This document shows positions 45,015 through 60,000 of a stretch of 64,000 nucleotides of DNA, in pieces. The notes under the pieces are model-generated. The model was given only the letters and a program-made list of their open reading frames with translations. It was not told the origin of the DNA and searched no databases. Location of the stretch: the NCBI GenBank assembly GCA_014526335.1, contig JACTAT010000247.1, positions 89,501 through 153,500 on the forward strand, read 5' to 3'. The translations under genes were made by a program, and so were the position numbers. How positions within the stretch are numbered: the stretch's first letter is position 1; each line of letters starts with the position of its first letter. The DNA comes from Chrysaora quinquecirrha (Eukaryota; Cnidaria; Scyphozoa; Semaeostomeae; Pelagiidae).

Positions 45015-48000
45015 ATGAAGACGAAAAGACGGGAGCAAGAACGTGAGTTTGCCTCTGTTGTTTGTTTGAAATACTTTTTGCAATATCATATGTCACCTAC
45101 TAAAAATAAAAAAATTGACGCTTTTGATAGCTAAGCTTCTTATTTAAAATAAATTCGATTAATGTCATTTTCGTCTTTGAGTTTTAGGTTCAGCCCTTCA
45201 AGATGTTAATGAGCTTCCACCTTTTCATGCTGCTGCAAGGCAAGGAAATACAAACGAGCTTTGTCAACTTCTTCAGATTCATCCAGGTTTGAATTTCTTG
45301 TCAAAGCTATCATTTTATCCCTTTTGGCAATATTAATAATTTTATCTATTTGACTTCTTACATTTCATTTGCAGACCTAATTGACTATGCAGACAGTAGA
45401 GGATATACTGCTTTGATGTATGCTGTATTTTCAAAAAATCTACCATGTCTGAACATCTTGCTAAAAGCAGGTTGCAAAACTGAGATAACTGATGGCATGG
45501 GAAGGACAGCACTGTTGTTTTGCACAAGAAAAGTAAACACATTTTCCTTTATCAAATTCAGTTCAGTATTAAATTATCAGTAGCTTTTCATTCCTAATTG
45601 GGGCCATCAAGTTAGAAAGATAAAATTCAATTTTGATTACTGTATGATATGTCATTAGACTATCATTTTTCTTGAAGCAAATATGTCACTATAAAAGAAG
45701 TTAACCCTAGCATCAAGATATTGCTGAATCATCATGCATATATCTAAGCTATAGAGCTCAATGAAATTACCAAGTAGCGCTCTAAGTCATATAGCCCAAG
45801 GTTCTCCTCCTGATTGACGGAAACATATTTTATATATTTTTCATGAATGGCCAACAGCAGGAAAGATAAAATACATATATACATACAATTCCGCATATAT
45901 AAAACACAATTCCTTAATCCATTGTTTGTTTTCAGAAAACTTTCAATTGAAATGTCTGTTTTAATTATTTTTATTTATTGACTCTTTAATTATTCAGCAA
46001 AACACAAACATTTGAAAGTTTGAATTGTTCGATTTTTCCCAGTCAAACATTTTCTTCTATCTTATTTTGATGTTTACATTTGGTGTTTATCTTACCTGAA
46101 ATTGAAAACCATCACCTGTAAACAGAAAATTTTAAATTGTTTTTTCTGTAGTTTTAATTTCAAATCAACAGTCTCTTATGTGGAATCCCAAAAACAAATA
46201 CAGTCATTTTATGTTAGTAGGCCCAGCCATGTAATGTTATATCACCCACTGAAATAATGTCTGTTTTAAGTGGGCTGTTAATATAATATACTATAATATA
46301 TATGATCATGAAAACTGAAAAAATCAACAAACAACGAAAAACCACAGATAAGACACACAAGAAATTGTAAATGTACATCTTGATCTTCTTGATCTTCTTG
46401 ATCTTCTTGATCTTCTTGATCTTCTTTTTCTTCTTTTTCTTCTTTTTCTTCTTTTCTTCTTCTTCTTCTTCTTCTTCTTCTTCTTCTTCTTTTTCTTTTT
46501 TTTCTTCTTTTTCTAAGGATATCTGCATCCACTGCAGTATGAAATTCTCTAATCCACTTCAGCCAACAGAGTTGATTCTGGGGGCTTCTTACTTGGTACA
46601 TGATTGTTAGGGCCTGTTTATATGGACAAAATCATCCCACCTTCCAGCCCGTCAGCTGAGCAGTGGGACGAAATTTTCAAGAGTTTATATGTAGAATTCC
46701 ATCCCACCTTCCAGCCACTTGTCTCATATTTCCGCTTTTGTTTAATTTTTTCAGACAATAGGATTATGTCTGGCGCTTGCGCATAATGAGCAATTTCATC
46801 CCACCGTCCAGCTTTCATCCCACCTTCCAGCGTTTATATGAGAGAATTTCATCCCACCCAGGTGAGATCCCACCTCTCAGCGAGTGAGATCTCACCTGAC
46901 CGGGATGAAACGTTTTCCATATAAACAGAAGATGAAAATCACAAAGGTTTGTATTGGAAGGTGAGATCTCACCTCTCAGCTACAGGGCTGGAAGGTGGGA
47001 TGATTTTCCCCATATAAACAGGCCCTTATGGCTCTTGCTAGAGCTTTGCGACTAGCGTGCTCCGATTACACGTCCTTTTATAAACTTTACTTGCAAGATC
47101 TAGAGAAACTACTGTCCATATCCAATCAATTAGACTTCTTGCGTATGAAGTCTACAAACCATTAACAATATTAACCCAGCATAATATATGAAAAGCTATT
47201 TTTCACCAAAGCAAGTAGATCACAACCTCCGTAAATATCCTTGAAATTCGGAAAGTCAGGACTACAAGCTATGGAATCAAATCACTAAGTTTCCAAGGAC
47301 CAAAAATCTGGAACGCCCCTCCGGATGAAATAACATCAGCTCGAATCCCAAGGCAGTTTAAAAACTTGCTAAAAACGTGGTTTCTTAGTAACAAATGCGC
47401 TTGCTCCTTTTGCAACAAATAATGACCTAATGCAATCTCTGGAGTTGCTTCAAGTTAGTGTAAATTAGTGTCACATCACTACTGTTAAAGCTAACATTAA
47501 ATAAATCATAGAATAGAATAGTATAGAACATGCATAAGAAATAAAGGACATAATTTTTTCATCAATGCCTGTTTTTCTTGACTGCAAGATCCAACTTCGA
47601 TATTTCAGGTCACAATGCCACAATTTTTCTAACAAGCGTTCAGTTCAACAACCGTGTGATAACAAACAATGCGGTGGTATAATCCAGGGGTAGGAAGAGC
47701 CCGCCAGCTCCTAATTTGCTGGAGTAAAGTAACACTAACCACAGACTCGATATCCCTGTCTTTTATTCTAATGCCTTTATGCTTAAACTCACGAAATTCC
47801 TCTCGAAATTCCAAACCACTAAGATCTGTTTAAAACGTTATTGTTTTGGTAATAAATTTTGTGTCGCTTGTGAAACGCTGAACTGCAATGTAGTCAATAC
47901 ACCATACAGATCAGATACCGTAAATCCTCGAATAAAGAAATTAATTTTGCAAATAAGCCATCCCCTCGGATAAGCCCATTTGGGGAATTGTTCGAAGGAT

Positions 48001-51000
48001 TCATGAATTTGTTTCTGTCTATAATGCATCTTTCAACAAATTAAAACAATGAACAAGGGTCCTGACAGGTTTTACTATCTATTTAACAAAAAATCAGCCA
48101 TTTGGCTGTTGGCAACAGCTGGTTTTGATCGACAACACACTGGAACCATCGAACTTTGAAATAAGCCCTCCCCTCGAATAAGCCGCCACTGTAAAATTCA
48201 TTTTTGCAAATAAGCCCGGGGGGTACTTCATTGTTCAAATGACTAGACGTGCCGCCCAGTTTTTCCAAACCCACCCATGTCTACCGACAAATTTTGTTAG
48301 TCGTGGTACCCATGTATAGAAAAAACAACGAAATTTTTTACCCATTTGTACCAATACCAATACCAATATCTCTAATCTTTGAACCCAATTTAACGCCTGA
48401 GGCAACTCTAAATACGGCGAAAAGGCATTTGCGCTGAAAGCTAAAACGCACTTTTAATCAGGCTTTTCAAAGCAATGCATGTCTAAATCTTTTTTATATA
48501 TTTTACTACCCATGTGTAGAGATTCTTTACGAAAAATCAACCCATATGTAGGGAAATTGGCGCTAAAAAAGTTACCCTTTTGGGCGGCACATCTAGTATG
48601 ATGAACAAAGGAAGTACCCCCGGGGCAAATAAGCCCCCGAAGGCTTATACGGATTTATGGTATTGTACAATTGCACTCTGGTACACCTGTTTCAAAACAT
48701 ATTGTAACTGTAAAAGTGAATTAGCTATTGTTACCATTTAGCAATTCAATTAAGTAATCTCATTGCTAGGGCTGGTCAGATGGCTGTGAGGCAGTGTTAA
48801 GCTTTGGTGCAAGCTGCAAAACAATCGATGGAAACAGTAGGAATGCAATTCACTTCAGTGCTTGCAACAACAAACCCAAGTGAGTATGTCCATCTCAGTA
48901 GGTTACTCAGAAATCTTTCATACGGGAGCGTCGACTCGATATTTTTTTGAGATGCTTGCACGTGTGAGTACGGACACTGAGCAATGGTGATGGGTAGCAG
49001 ATAGGATGAGCACAGCAAGCTAGAAATGCAACAGCTACAACATCTGCGATTATTGCAGTGAGAGTACGAGAGTTCGCAATGCATCGGCCAAAAATCTGAT
49101 ATTTGTGGTTTCAAATTAATTTTGTCTGATTATATCGATGAGACACCCTATATAATGTACGTTGCCTCAGTTTCTCCACTTGGATATCCACTGTGAATGC
49201 ATTTTCCACTTCTTAATGACTCAGTGACTCTACAAACTGCAAAATGCAAATACTGGCTACCATTGAATCCTTTCAAAATAATTCAATTTTTCCTCCTGTT
49301 TCAGCCATTCTTTAAGCCTTTCCAAGCTAGCTCAGTTTTTAGGTGCATTTCCATCAGCAACTGGGATTTGCACCTGAAATATCTTTTTTGGCCTGCTGCT
49401 AGACGAATACCGAAGTTTTGAGAATTTGCAAGATTTTTGCCCTTTTATTGCAATTTTGAAGGATGATAGGACTGCAAGAGTTTTACTGACTGAAAGTGAA
49501 ACAGGAGCTTAATGTAACGTAACTTAATGATTTTTGGCTCGTGTGTAACTTATGATTCGATTTGTAAAACGAATATGTTATTTCATATTTCTTGAAGCTG
49601 AATTCATCTTGATCTGTTTTGTTACCTAGCAAATAACGGTTGAAAGGAATTTCCGTCTAGAGGTTTTCGATTAAGTTGACATATTTTGCACTAGTTAATG
49701 TTGTTTGAAATATGGCAAATTTGTTCCATTTACTTTAAAGGAAATCGGCGTGCATAAAAATGTCTTACTGCCAGTCATCAATCAAAATTGAATAAGAAGA
49801 AGAATAGCTGAATCGCCTTCTGATTCTGTTTACCTCGAAGAATGAAAATCGGATCTAGCACGTTTCATGATGCTTTTTTTCCATATCTGAAAAAAAAATT
49901 AAAAACAAGTATCTTGTTTTATCATCGTTAAGTGCAAGATAAGCAACATTCTTGCCAGTTTTGGACATTCTTTTATGCAGTTGCTGCTACTGGAGAGCAT
50001 GTAAATGGTGTGTTTATTTAATATCCACCACCATTAATTAAAATACCAGAAAAATTAATCAAGGTAATTAATTCCCAGCATATTCGTATTTGCTCTGTAT
50101 TAATCTGGAGGTTGCATTTGAAAGTGAAGAGCAGTTACGTTTCTTCAGTTTTAAATACGATTCATTCGAGGGGGAGGCATATAAAGATACGATACGATCA
50201 TACTTAAAAATGGCACCAAGGGTTAGCTTCTTACACTGGATTTATTTTGATGATGTTTTTATTAAATCACAGATGTCTGGAGATAGTGTTGAAGCATGCA
50301 AGTTTAAGTGACATCAACCATAAGGATGTAGAGGTTCTGATTTACTTTTGTTTTAAAATTATTGGTTCTTGTGCACGTCTTAGTGAAATACTTGCCTTCG
50401 CTTGTATATTGACATATTGTGCATAGAGATTTTCAAAGAGGTCTGTGTTGGGCGTGACATTTTTCTGGAAAATGGTAGCTGTATCGAGTAAGGGAATCCT
50501 CTCCAACGACAAAGACCGGAATTTCGGTCGTTCCAGGAGAGATATTGCAGCAAATTTTGCTTCAAATTCACGTTTATTGGGAGCTAAAGTAAAAAGAATG
50601 GATTCAAGAAGAAAGCATTTTCCTTTTTATGAGTTACTTGCATCTTGTTTCCTGCGTTTCTGCAGATATTTTAAACAATTACTGTCGCAGATTCATTTTT
50701 GTCTTTTCTTTCTATTATTCGTGAATTTGGAGTAATACCTGCTTCACTACTTCCTCGCAATTCCCGTCTTTGTCCTTGGAGAGGATTCCCTTACTCGATA
50801 CGGCTACCATTTTCCATAATAATGTCGCGCGCGACCCAGATCTCTTTGAAAAGGTCTATTCCCCAGCTAATCGTACAGAGAAATACTTATCGTGTTTCTA
50901 ATGCTTAACCATCAAAGTAGAAACTTTGAAATTCGTAACCTCCTTTAGCTCCAGAATAAAAACTTAGCCATCGTCCAGGGTCTGTACCACGACCACAGAA

Positions 51001-54000
51001 CGTGTTTTGATTTTCAGAGATTTTTGAAAGTTTAATTGGGATTTCACGAAAATTCAAAACTAAAGCAAAGGAGTTACAAATTTAAGATTTCTTTCTCCTT
51101 ATTTTTGCGGGCCTTCTTGTTGGTTAACCTGCAAGGCAATAGCCCTCTTAACCCTTTCAGATGTTGTCAGTCACGCGAGCGTCTTATTTTTCGACTTCAA
51201 TTCCTAAAGGCCCGGAGTTCTAGGAACCTTGAAGGGCCAAGAGCTTTAAGTTACGAACAGCAACTTCGTTTATGACTGACAGTTTGTGCATTTGCACTTT
51301 GGACCCTCAAATGTCTGATTTAAGTGTTCGAAAGTCTTCAGATTATTTGAAGCTTAATTTCAATTTCAAAGATTGATCAATATTGAAAGCTGTGAGAAAT
51401 TTGAGACATGAAAGACAAATGCGATTTGATTACTATGTAAGAGAAGTATGAGAACATGATGTTGGGAACTCATTAATAGAGATATGGACCCTATTTCGTC
51501 CCGAATCTGTAGATATGTTTTGCCACTGATGACCTATTATGTTTGTCTTTGAAAATTTCCAGGTTATCAAAACTGCTTGATTAATATTTTGATCATTTAA
51601 CTTCACAATTTTTGTTGCTCAAAATCGGAGGGTCTATGATGTATATGAATGTTTATAATTTTTTATTAATTTTTGAACTTCATTGCTGAGTTTTAATACT
51701 TTAAACATGCGAGTGAATTTTAATTTTCAGGGAATGACACCACTGCATTGGGCCGCATTCCACAATCTTCATCAAAATATTGCATTACTGTTAGAAAACT
51801 GTGCTGACTCATCTCTTCTTGACTATGAAGGCAAGAATCCACTTCACTGGGCTGCCCAGGTAGATCGAAATTTATGCTGATCCATGTTACTATGATACTA
51901 TTCCTTTACATTTCATTTTTTATTTATGAGAATTTTAATAGAAAACCTTCCTTTTACTTTTTCAATACCGTTTTTTCTCTAATAAACGCCGCCCTCTGTT
52001 AAACGCTGGACCGCCGCATTTTGGAAAGAAGCGTCTATTAGAAAAAAGTGAAAGCTATGAAAATTTTCACGTCGTAGATGGGGACTCTGGCGGGGACAGT
52101 GATATTGACATTTTGTGACACTTTATTTCTCCAAAACGTGAACACATCTTCAGTAAACTCTACATTTTTCACACAATCTTCTTTTTTTTTGGAAAAAAGT
52201 CAGTTTATCTTTTTTCTCATTTCTCGTTTTTCAATAAACGCTGCCTTTTGATAAACGCCGCCCTTTTTTAAATGCCGCATTACATTGCTTGCTTTTGTAA
52301 TAAACGCCACGGCGTTTATTAGTGGTATACGGTAAGTAACGAAACCAATGATATCAGCTCTCACTGACATCATGCTTACGATCTAATGTATACAGGGAAC
52401 ACGGCAATATTTGAACATCATCAGGCTTCGTAATCTTTTACAAAGTTCACTGATCAGAAGCCTTTGCCATTAATTTGCTATGGAATCTGAGAGATGACTA
52501 GATATTTAATGTTGATAATTTTCATTGGCATACAGAATGGATGTTCGGCTGCATGTAGTGTACTTTTATCTTCATCATCAAGTAAAACAATTATCAATCA
52601 GAAGAACGATGGGGGGAAGACACCACTGCACTTTGCTGCTGCTGCAGGAAACCTTGAAGTTATCTTTGAACTATCACAATCGTTTGGATGTGATCTTGAT
52701 ATTGGGGACAATGAAGGAAGGTGAGAAGCCTACTGTAATTCAATAATGTTTAAGGTTGCAGCTTATGGACCTGATGCATCTGTTTGTCATGTTGTTTTAT
52801 TTATTAGTTTTGAAAGAATTTGATACGGAATTGCAGGAAAGAGGCAAATAGTTGTTGACTTAATCGAAACATTGTTCTCATATATTCCTTCCAACAAAAT
52901 ATTAAATTCTCAATATGCTTGTTTAGAACGAAAAAGCACAACGGCCCTTTTTATGACCTAGACATAAACGTCAAAAAAATGAAATGTTGATCCACTATTT
53001 TGTTCCAGTGTTGTTTAAAAGAAAGTGAAGAAACCGAGGGGCAGCTAGCTCCTTTAAAATCTCCCTTTTCTTTGACTTCCCTTGGAAATCCTTTACGTTT
53101 TGTTGAAATCTTTGAACCTGTTTTCGAGTAAGAAACCTCCAGAGGGATATCGGATAGTTATGGTACACTTCTTAAATGTTCAGTATTTTTTCTAATTTAA
53201 CTGCCGCTTTGATGTGCATACGTTAACTTTTAGGGGCATATTAAAGGCTATGTCCGAGTCACATAACTAACGTTTTCACCTTTCCACTTTACATGAGTTT
53301 TCCACATTAGACTGTTATATTGTATAAACCATCACTGCATTTAATGAAGAAACCCTTCCACACTTCGTCAGGCGAACGAATTAATAAGAATGGAAGTATA
53401 GTGGCTGTATTGAACTTCAAAATTCAGATGAATAGTAGAAATATCTTTGAACATAATGAGTCCAAGTGAGATATCGAAAATGGAACTCGTTCTGTCTACG
53501 CAGAATAGCCATTTTTGTTTTTAACATAAACCATTTAAAATCCCTTAAAATGAAACGAAGATCCTGCTCTGCCGATTATTCAAAAACCTTTAGTTGCTGT
53601 TACTTTCAACAGCATGGCTTGTTGTGCAAATTTTGCAGAGTCATGTTTGAGCATAGTTTGCTTATTGTGCGTGCTATATGGATATTTTGCAATGCTTACG
53701 TTTGTTTTAAACAGTTCAGTTGATTGTTTATTCTCCTATAGGACAGCACTGCACTGGGCATGTGCCTTGGGAGAATGCCGCTGTGTTGCTGGATTGCTTC
53801 GTCTTGGCGTTTACCACAGTCCTCTCGATAAATACAACATCACTCCATTAGGATATGCAAAACAATTAAATCATCTTAAATGTGTTACCCTATTGGAAAA
53901 TTACAACCCAGCTAAACCACAAGACATATTAATACCCTTTCAGAGCATGCAAGGAAATAGCAATGGCATTGATCAAGAAGAGAAAAGAATATCGTTATCA

Positions 54001-57000
54001 TCATCTTCATCGTCGTCATCGTTGTCTTCATCGTTTTCGTCGTCGTCGGTATCAACAACACCATCAACTGATATTCCTGACAGTGAAATTTTCTCATTAA
54101 ATATGTCGAATGCAAAAGAAAAAAGACAAATAGAAAACATGAGTTTTCTTCATTCAAGAATCTCTTGTAAAGCGAGTGAAAATGATGCATCTAATCATAT
54201 TGTCAGTGAAATATTTGATGATGACTCTGTGGCAAATAACAGTCGCGTACAAGAAAGCAATCACATTTCAAGTAAGTCTTTGCTAGAGCGTCATTTATAT
54301 CAGCAATCGAGCATGTGTAGTTTTAACAAATAGTCAAGAATAAAAAAATTAAGACAGAAAGATTAATTTTTGTAATAAAAACAGAGTTTAAATTGTTATC
54401 ATATGTATTCTATCCAGAAAAATGAATTTATGGACTTGGTAGATTAATGGCATATTAAATAAGAAGTTCTTTTTCGAATTACGCATTTCTTATCTATAGT
54501 ATATCATTGTAGCTGCAATAAAATTATTTATAGCTATACTATAATTGTCAGCCAACATATTTTTGTATTTTAAGAGCTAACAGTTTTGTACTTGTTAATT
54601 AGTCAAGCTAAAAATTCATACTTATCTAGAATAATTATCTCAAATTGCGTATCTTTTTTATTTTGTCCAGCAAGAACATTTGATTTTGTCACATTTTGCC
54701 CGTTGCTTCTGTAGATTCAAGTCAAGCACCTTTAATCACAAGTGATTGCTCTTCTGATATTAGTGAAGATGAGCAGCGATATCAAACACAAATGGCCATT
54801 AGTCCTCCTATCAATTCAGTTACATCAAGCCCTGATTTTCTGGACAGACCAAAAGATTTTAACACTGCAGATATAGGCCTGGATTTTAGATCGGTATGTT
54901 TTTTATCATTATGCTTGTTATGACTTGTTAATTTCTTTGTAATTTCTTGATAAAATGTCAATGTCTGCCATTGTAAGCAAATATATTTCTGAGGAATGTG
55001 ATGTGTAATTGTTGCATCAAATGAGGGAAGGCAAGGAGATTTTCGCAGGAATTTGATTGAGCTCGATTGAGCTCCATTACAAACGAAGTTGCAAGGTTGA
55101 AACGTTGAAAGCTTGATCATGGGGGGGGGGGGGTATTCTTGCCTGGAGCTCTTACATAATTTGAGGGTGCTGCTCCACCATATCTTTCCGATATTTTGAA
55201 GAAAAACTAGTAAAATAACGAGAGCAGAAGATCAACAGCTGCAAGTCAAGGTTTCTTTTACAATAAAGGATCTCCCCAAAGTTTTTTAATCAGTATGGGG
55301 TAAGAGTCTTGAATACCTTCCCTTTTACAATGCGGCAATGTATCAGGATCGAAGCATTTAAAAGTAAATTCAATACAGTCTCATGGACCGAATTAAATTA
55401 GACTCTTTTATCAAGTATGGATGAATTGTAAAATAGGTTTCTTATTATTATAGTTCATAGTATATGTATAGTATAAAGATTACTGCACACATGCTGCATA
55501 CATACATGCAAACATACCTGGCAACACAACTAAAAATGTCTTTTAACCCTTTCCGCCTTTGCGTCCCACTCCGTCCCACCAGAGAAAAAATTTGGTCAAA
55601 AATGAAAGTTTTGCGATTTTCCTGAAAATTGGCAGAAATGGGTAATTTGGGGTGCTGATTTTCAATATGAACTTTGTTTTTCAAAGTTTTTCAGTTTTGG
55701 GGGTCAAATGGGGACAAAATGGGGGGCAAATTAGGTCAATGTGGGCAAAAAATAAAGGAGGTGCGAATTTGTTGAAAATTGGTAGAAAGGGGTAATTTGG
55801 GGTGCTAATTACAAATCTGACCTTTACTTTTCAAAATTGTTCAGTTCTGGGAGTCAAATGGGGACAATATGAGGGCAAATTAGGTAAATGGGGGCAGAAG
55901 AATAAAAGCTTTGCCATTTTGCTGAAAATCAGTAGAAAGGGGTAAATTTGGGTGCTTTTTTCGAATCCGACCTTTATTTTTCAAAATTTTTCAGTTCTTG
56001 GAGTCAAATGGGGCTAAAATGGGGGCAAATTAGGCAAATGGGGGCAGAAGAATAAATGCTTTGCCATTTTGCTGAAAATCGTTACAAAGGGGTAAATTGG
56101 GGTGCTTTTTTCGAGTTTGACCTTTATTTTTAAAAACTTTCAGTTCTTGGAGTCAAATGGGGACAAAATGGGGGCAAGTTAGGTAAGGGGGGGGGCAGAA
56201 AAATAAAAGCTTTGCCACTTTGCTGAAAATCGGTAGAAAGGGGTAATTTGGGAGTGCTAATTACGAATCTGACCTTGATTTTTCAAAATTTTACAGTTCT
56301 GGGAGTCAAATGGGTTCAAAATGGGGGCAAATTAGGTAAATGGGGGCAGAAGAATAAAAGCTTTGCCATTTTGCTGAAAATCGGTAGAAAGGGGTAAATT
56401 GGGGTGCTCTTTTCGAATCTGACCTTTATTTTTCAAAATTTTCAGTTCTTGGAGTCCAATGCGTTCAAAATGGGGGCAAATTAGGTAAATGGGGGCAGAG
56501 GAATAAAAGCTTTGCCATTTTGCTGAAAATCGGTAGAAAGGGGTAAATTGGGGGTGCTCTTTTCGAATCTGACCTTTATTTTTCAAAATTTTCCAGTTCT
56601 TGGAGTCAAATGGGGTCAAAATGGGGGCAAATTAGGTACATGGGGGCAGAAAAAAACCTGTGCGATTTTCCTGAAAATCGGTAGAAAGGGGTAAATTGGG
56701 ATGCTCTTTTCGAACCTGACCTTTATTTTTCAAAATTTTTCAGTTCTTGGAGTCAAATGGGGTCAAAATGGAGGCAAATTAGGTACATGGGGGCAGAAGA
56801 ATAAAAGCTTTGCCATTCTGCTGAAAATCGGTAGAAAGGGATAATTTGGGGTGTTTATTTCGAATCTGGTCTTTATTTTACAAATCCTTTCAGTTTTGGG
56901 AGTCAAATGGGAAAAATGGGGTAATTTTAGGTAAGATTTTGTTGAAGATCGGTAGAAAGAAAAATTTTGAGAGCTGTTTGATTTTTGATCCAATCTCTTG

Positions 57001-60000
57001 GATCTCAGTTTTTTTACAAATTCATTTTAGCTCATATTGGATCGAATGGTATGCGGTTACGTGCCGATATTCTGTGCTGGTCTTCCACATTCTTTCACGT
57101 TTTCGAACAGATACGGGCGCCTTAGCTAACTTCATCTTGTGAGTCGACAAAAAATGAAAATCATCCTGACAAAGATGGAGATGATTTGGACAATGAGTTA
57201 AATGACCTCTTGGAAAGTTGCATCCAATGACTTGCGAGGTTGCTGCCACTGGTCAAAGCTACAGCAAATCTGCAAAACAATGCATAACCAGGATGGCAAC
57301 GGTGACACTTTCGGGAAGCCATCTTGGGTTTTTCCAAATGACACAACATCTTCTTACATTGTTGAACTTGTTCTGGATGATGATTTCCTAGATATATGTT
57401 TGGAAGCAATTAATGACCACGCGAGAAATGACCAAGAATTTCAAAACCAAGTCGGTCAATTTCTAAGGAATGAACAAGGTCGTATCTTCCTAAAAGGTTT
57501 TCTCGCCATAGAGTTGCATAAGGATCGGCAAGGTTACCGCCTGATACACTGGGCATGGAATCCCAACCTGAAATAAAGAAATTCTCATGACATACAGGTA
57601 ATATCTTCTGATGCCGAAGCACTGCTGAAGCACCCGATGGACGAAGAATTTCGAGCTTCCTCCACGAAATAATAACTCGTACCATCCTCTGCAGAATACC
57701 TTTGCTTATTCAAACTACCTGAGTAGAGGAAAAACGAGCGTACGGGAACACAAAGGATGCCGACATGTCAATCAAAACCGGTTGACCTGTCAATCAAAAT
57801 TCGGTGATCTATGAATCACGTGATCTGTCAATCGAGTCTCAGTAATCTGTAGATCATGTGACAAGTCTCGTTTACATAAAACCTCTTTTTCCGCCATTTT
57901 TTTTTATTTTTATTTATTTATTTTTCTTTCATTTTTTATCAGATTTGAGATCATCATTTATTAGCGCGTTCAGAAAGACAAGAGAAAAAAGTCGATAGAT
58001 CTTTTGTAGAACATGATGATATTATTATGATGATGATATTAATATTCATAGTCCATAATTTTAGTTTTCATTGTTCAAGTCAATGTTCTACAGAGTTTTA
58101 TTGCCCCCAACACTCTTCGCCATTCCTCCACCAACAACATTTTGGCTTGCAAGCATTGATAGAAGAGTTCCAAGTTTTTTATCCATGTTTTGCTTCATTT
58201 CTGAGCATGATTATTATAAAAACTATAGCCAGTAAAATCATCTTCAGTGCGAGTAAATATTGAACATTTGACTTCTTTATCCTCCTCAAACCTAACGAGC
58301 TCTGTTTTTCCATAATGACGATTAAATGCAAGCTGGTCTGTTCACATACATGTAAGTTAGTGCGTCAAAAAGACATCATCATTATCATCGTCTGTTGCAT
58401 TTTCATCATCTGCATCCATTGCTGTCTGACGCATGATTAAGAACTTTCTTTTATCAATCGCATAGTGAAACGCTTCTTCAAAACTCATACCATCTTCTTC
58501 CTTTGCCTTTCTCATGGTTTTGATGATTGCTTTCACAACTTCATCATGTTCAAAACTTTTGCAGTATATGAAAGTCCTCGCTTAGTCTTTGTCTTTTCGC
58601 ATGCAATTTAAGGAATGACAATAGTCTTTGAACATTCAAGACTATAGTCCTAACTTAATCTATACCTAGTCTCTACCTTGTCCTCACTTAGCCTTTGCCT
58701 TTTCACACGCAATTCGAGGAATGACTATAGTCTTTGGCCATTAGAGACTATAGTCCGGACTATAGTCCTCACTTAATCTCTACCTAGTCTCTACCTATTC
58801 CTCACTTAGTCTTTACCTTTTTGCTCGTTTTTGCACGCAATTCAGTGAATGACTATATTCCTTGCTTAGTTCAGACTATAGTCATTGCTTAGTCCAAAGC
58901 TATTCTCTACCTTATTAACGCTTATAGTCTTTACCTTTTTGCATGCAATTCGATCAATGACTATATTCTTTGCTTAGTTCAGACTATAGTCCTCGTTGCT
59001 CAGTCCCAACCTAGTCTCTATCCACTTTATTCTCACAGCTTATGGTCACAGATTTAAATGGTCCCAAAAACATGCTATATAAGAAAAAGCTGTTTTATTT
59101 AAATCTGTGACTATAAGTGGATAGAGACTAGGTTGGGACTGAGCAACGAGGACTATAGTCTGAACTAAGCAAAGAATATAGTTATTGATCGAATTGCATG
59201 CAAAAAGGTAAAGACTATAAGCATTAATAAGGTAGAGAATAGCTTTGGACTAAGCAATGACTATAGTCTGAACTAAGCAAGGAATATAGTTATTCACTGA
59301 ATTGCGTGCAAAAACGAGCAAAAAGGTAAAGACTAAGTGAGGAATAGGTAGAGACTAGGTAGAGATTAAGTGAGGACTATAGTCCGGACTATAGTCTTAA
59401 ATGGCCAAAGACTATAGTCATTCCTCAAATTGCGTGTGAAAAGGCAAAGGCTAAGTGAGGACAAGGTAGAGACTAGGTAGAGATTAAGTTAGGACTATAG
59501 TCCGGACTATAGTCTTAAATGGCCAAAGACTATAGTCATTCCTCGAATTGCGTGTGAAAAGGCAAAGGTTAAGTGAGGACAAGGTAGAGACTAGGTATAG
59601 ATTAAGTTAGGACTATAGTCTTGAATGTTCAAAGACTATTGTCATTCCTTAAATTGCATGCGAAAAGACAAAGACTAAGTGAGGACTAGGTAGACTAGGC
59701 AGAGACTAAGTGAGGACTATAGTCCGGACTATAGTCTTGAATGACCAAAGGCTATAGCCATTCCACAAATTTTGTGTGAAAAGGCAGACTAATTGGGAAC
59801 AAGGTAGAGATTAGGTTGAGATTAATTTAGGACTATAGTCTGGACTAAAGTCCTGAATGGCCAAAGACTATAGTCATTCCTCAAAATGGGTGTGAAAAGG
59901 AAAAGACTAAGTGAGGACAAGGTAGAGACTAGGCAGGGACTAAGTGAGGACCATAGGCCGGACTATAGTCTTGAATAACTAAAGACTATAGTCATTTTTC

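Noticed and set aside
46214..46610. Lys/Glu-rich and Phe/Ser-rich frames
   Set aside because: CTT/CTTCTTGAT microsatellite read in different frames.
55448..56993. Open frames in the 150-bp repeat arms (also 62042-63000)
   Set aside because: Same peptides recur with the repeat on the strand that happens to be open; no domain.
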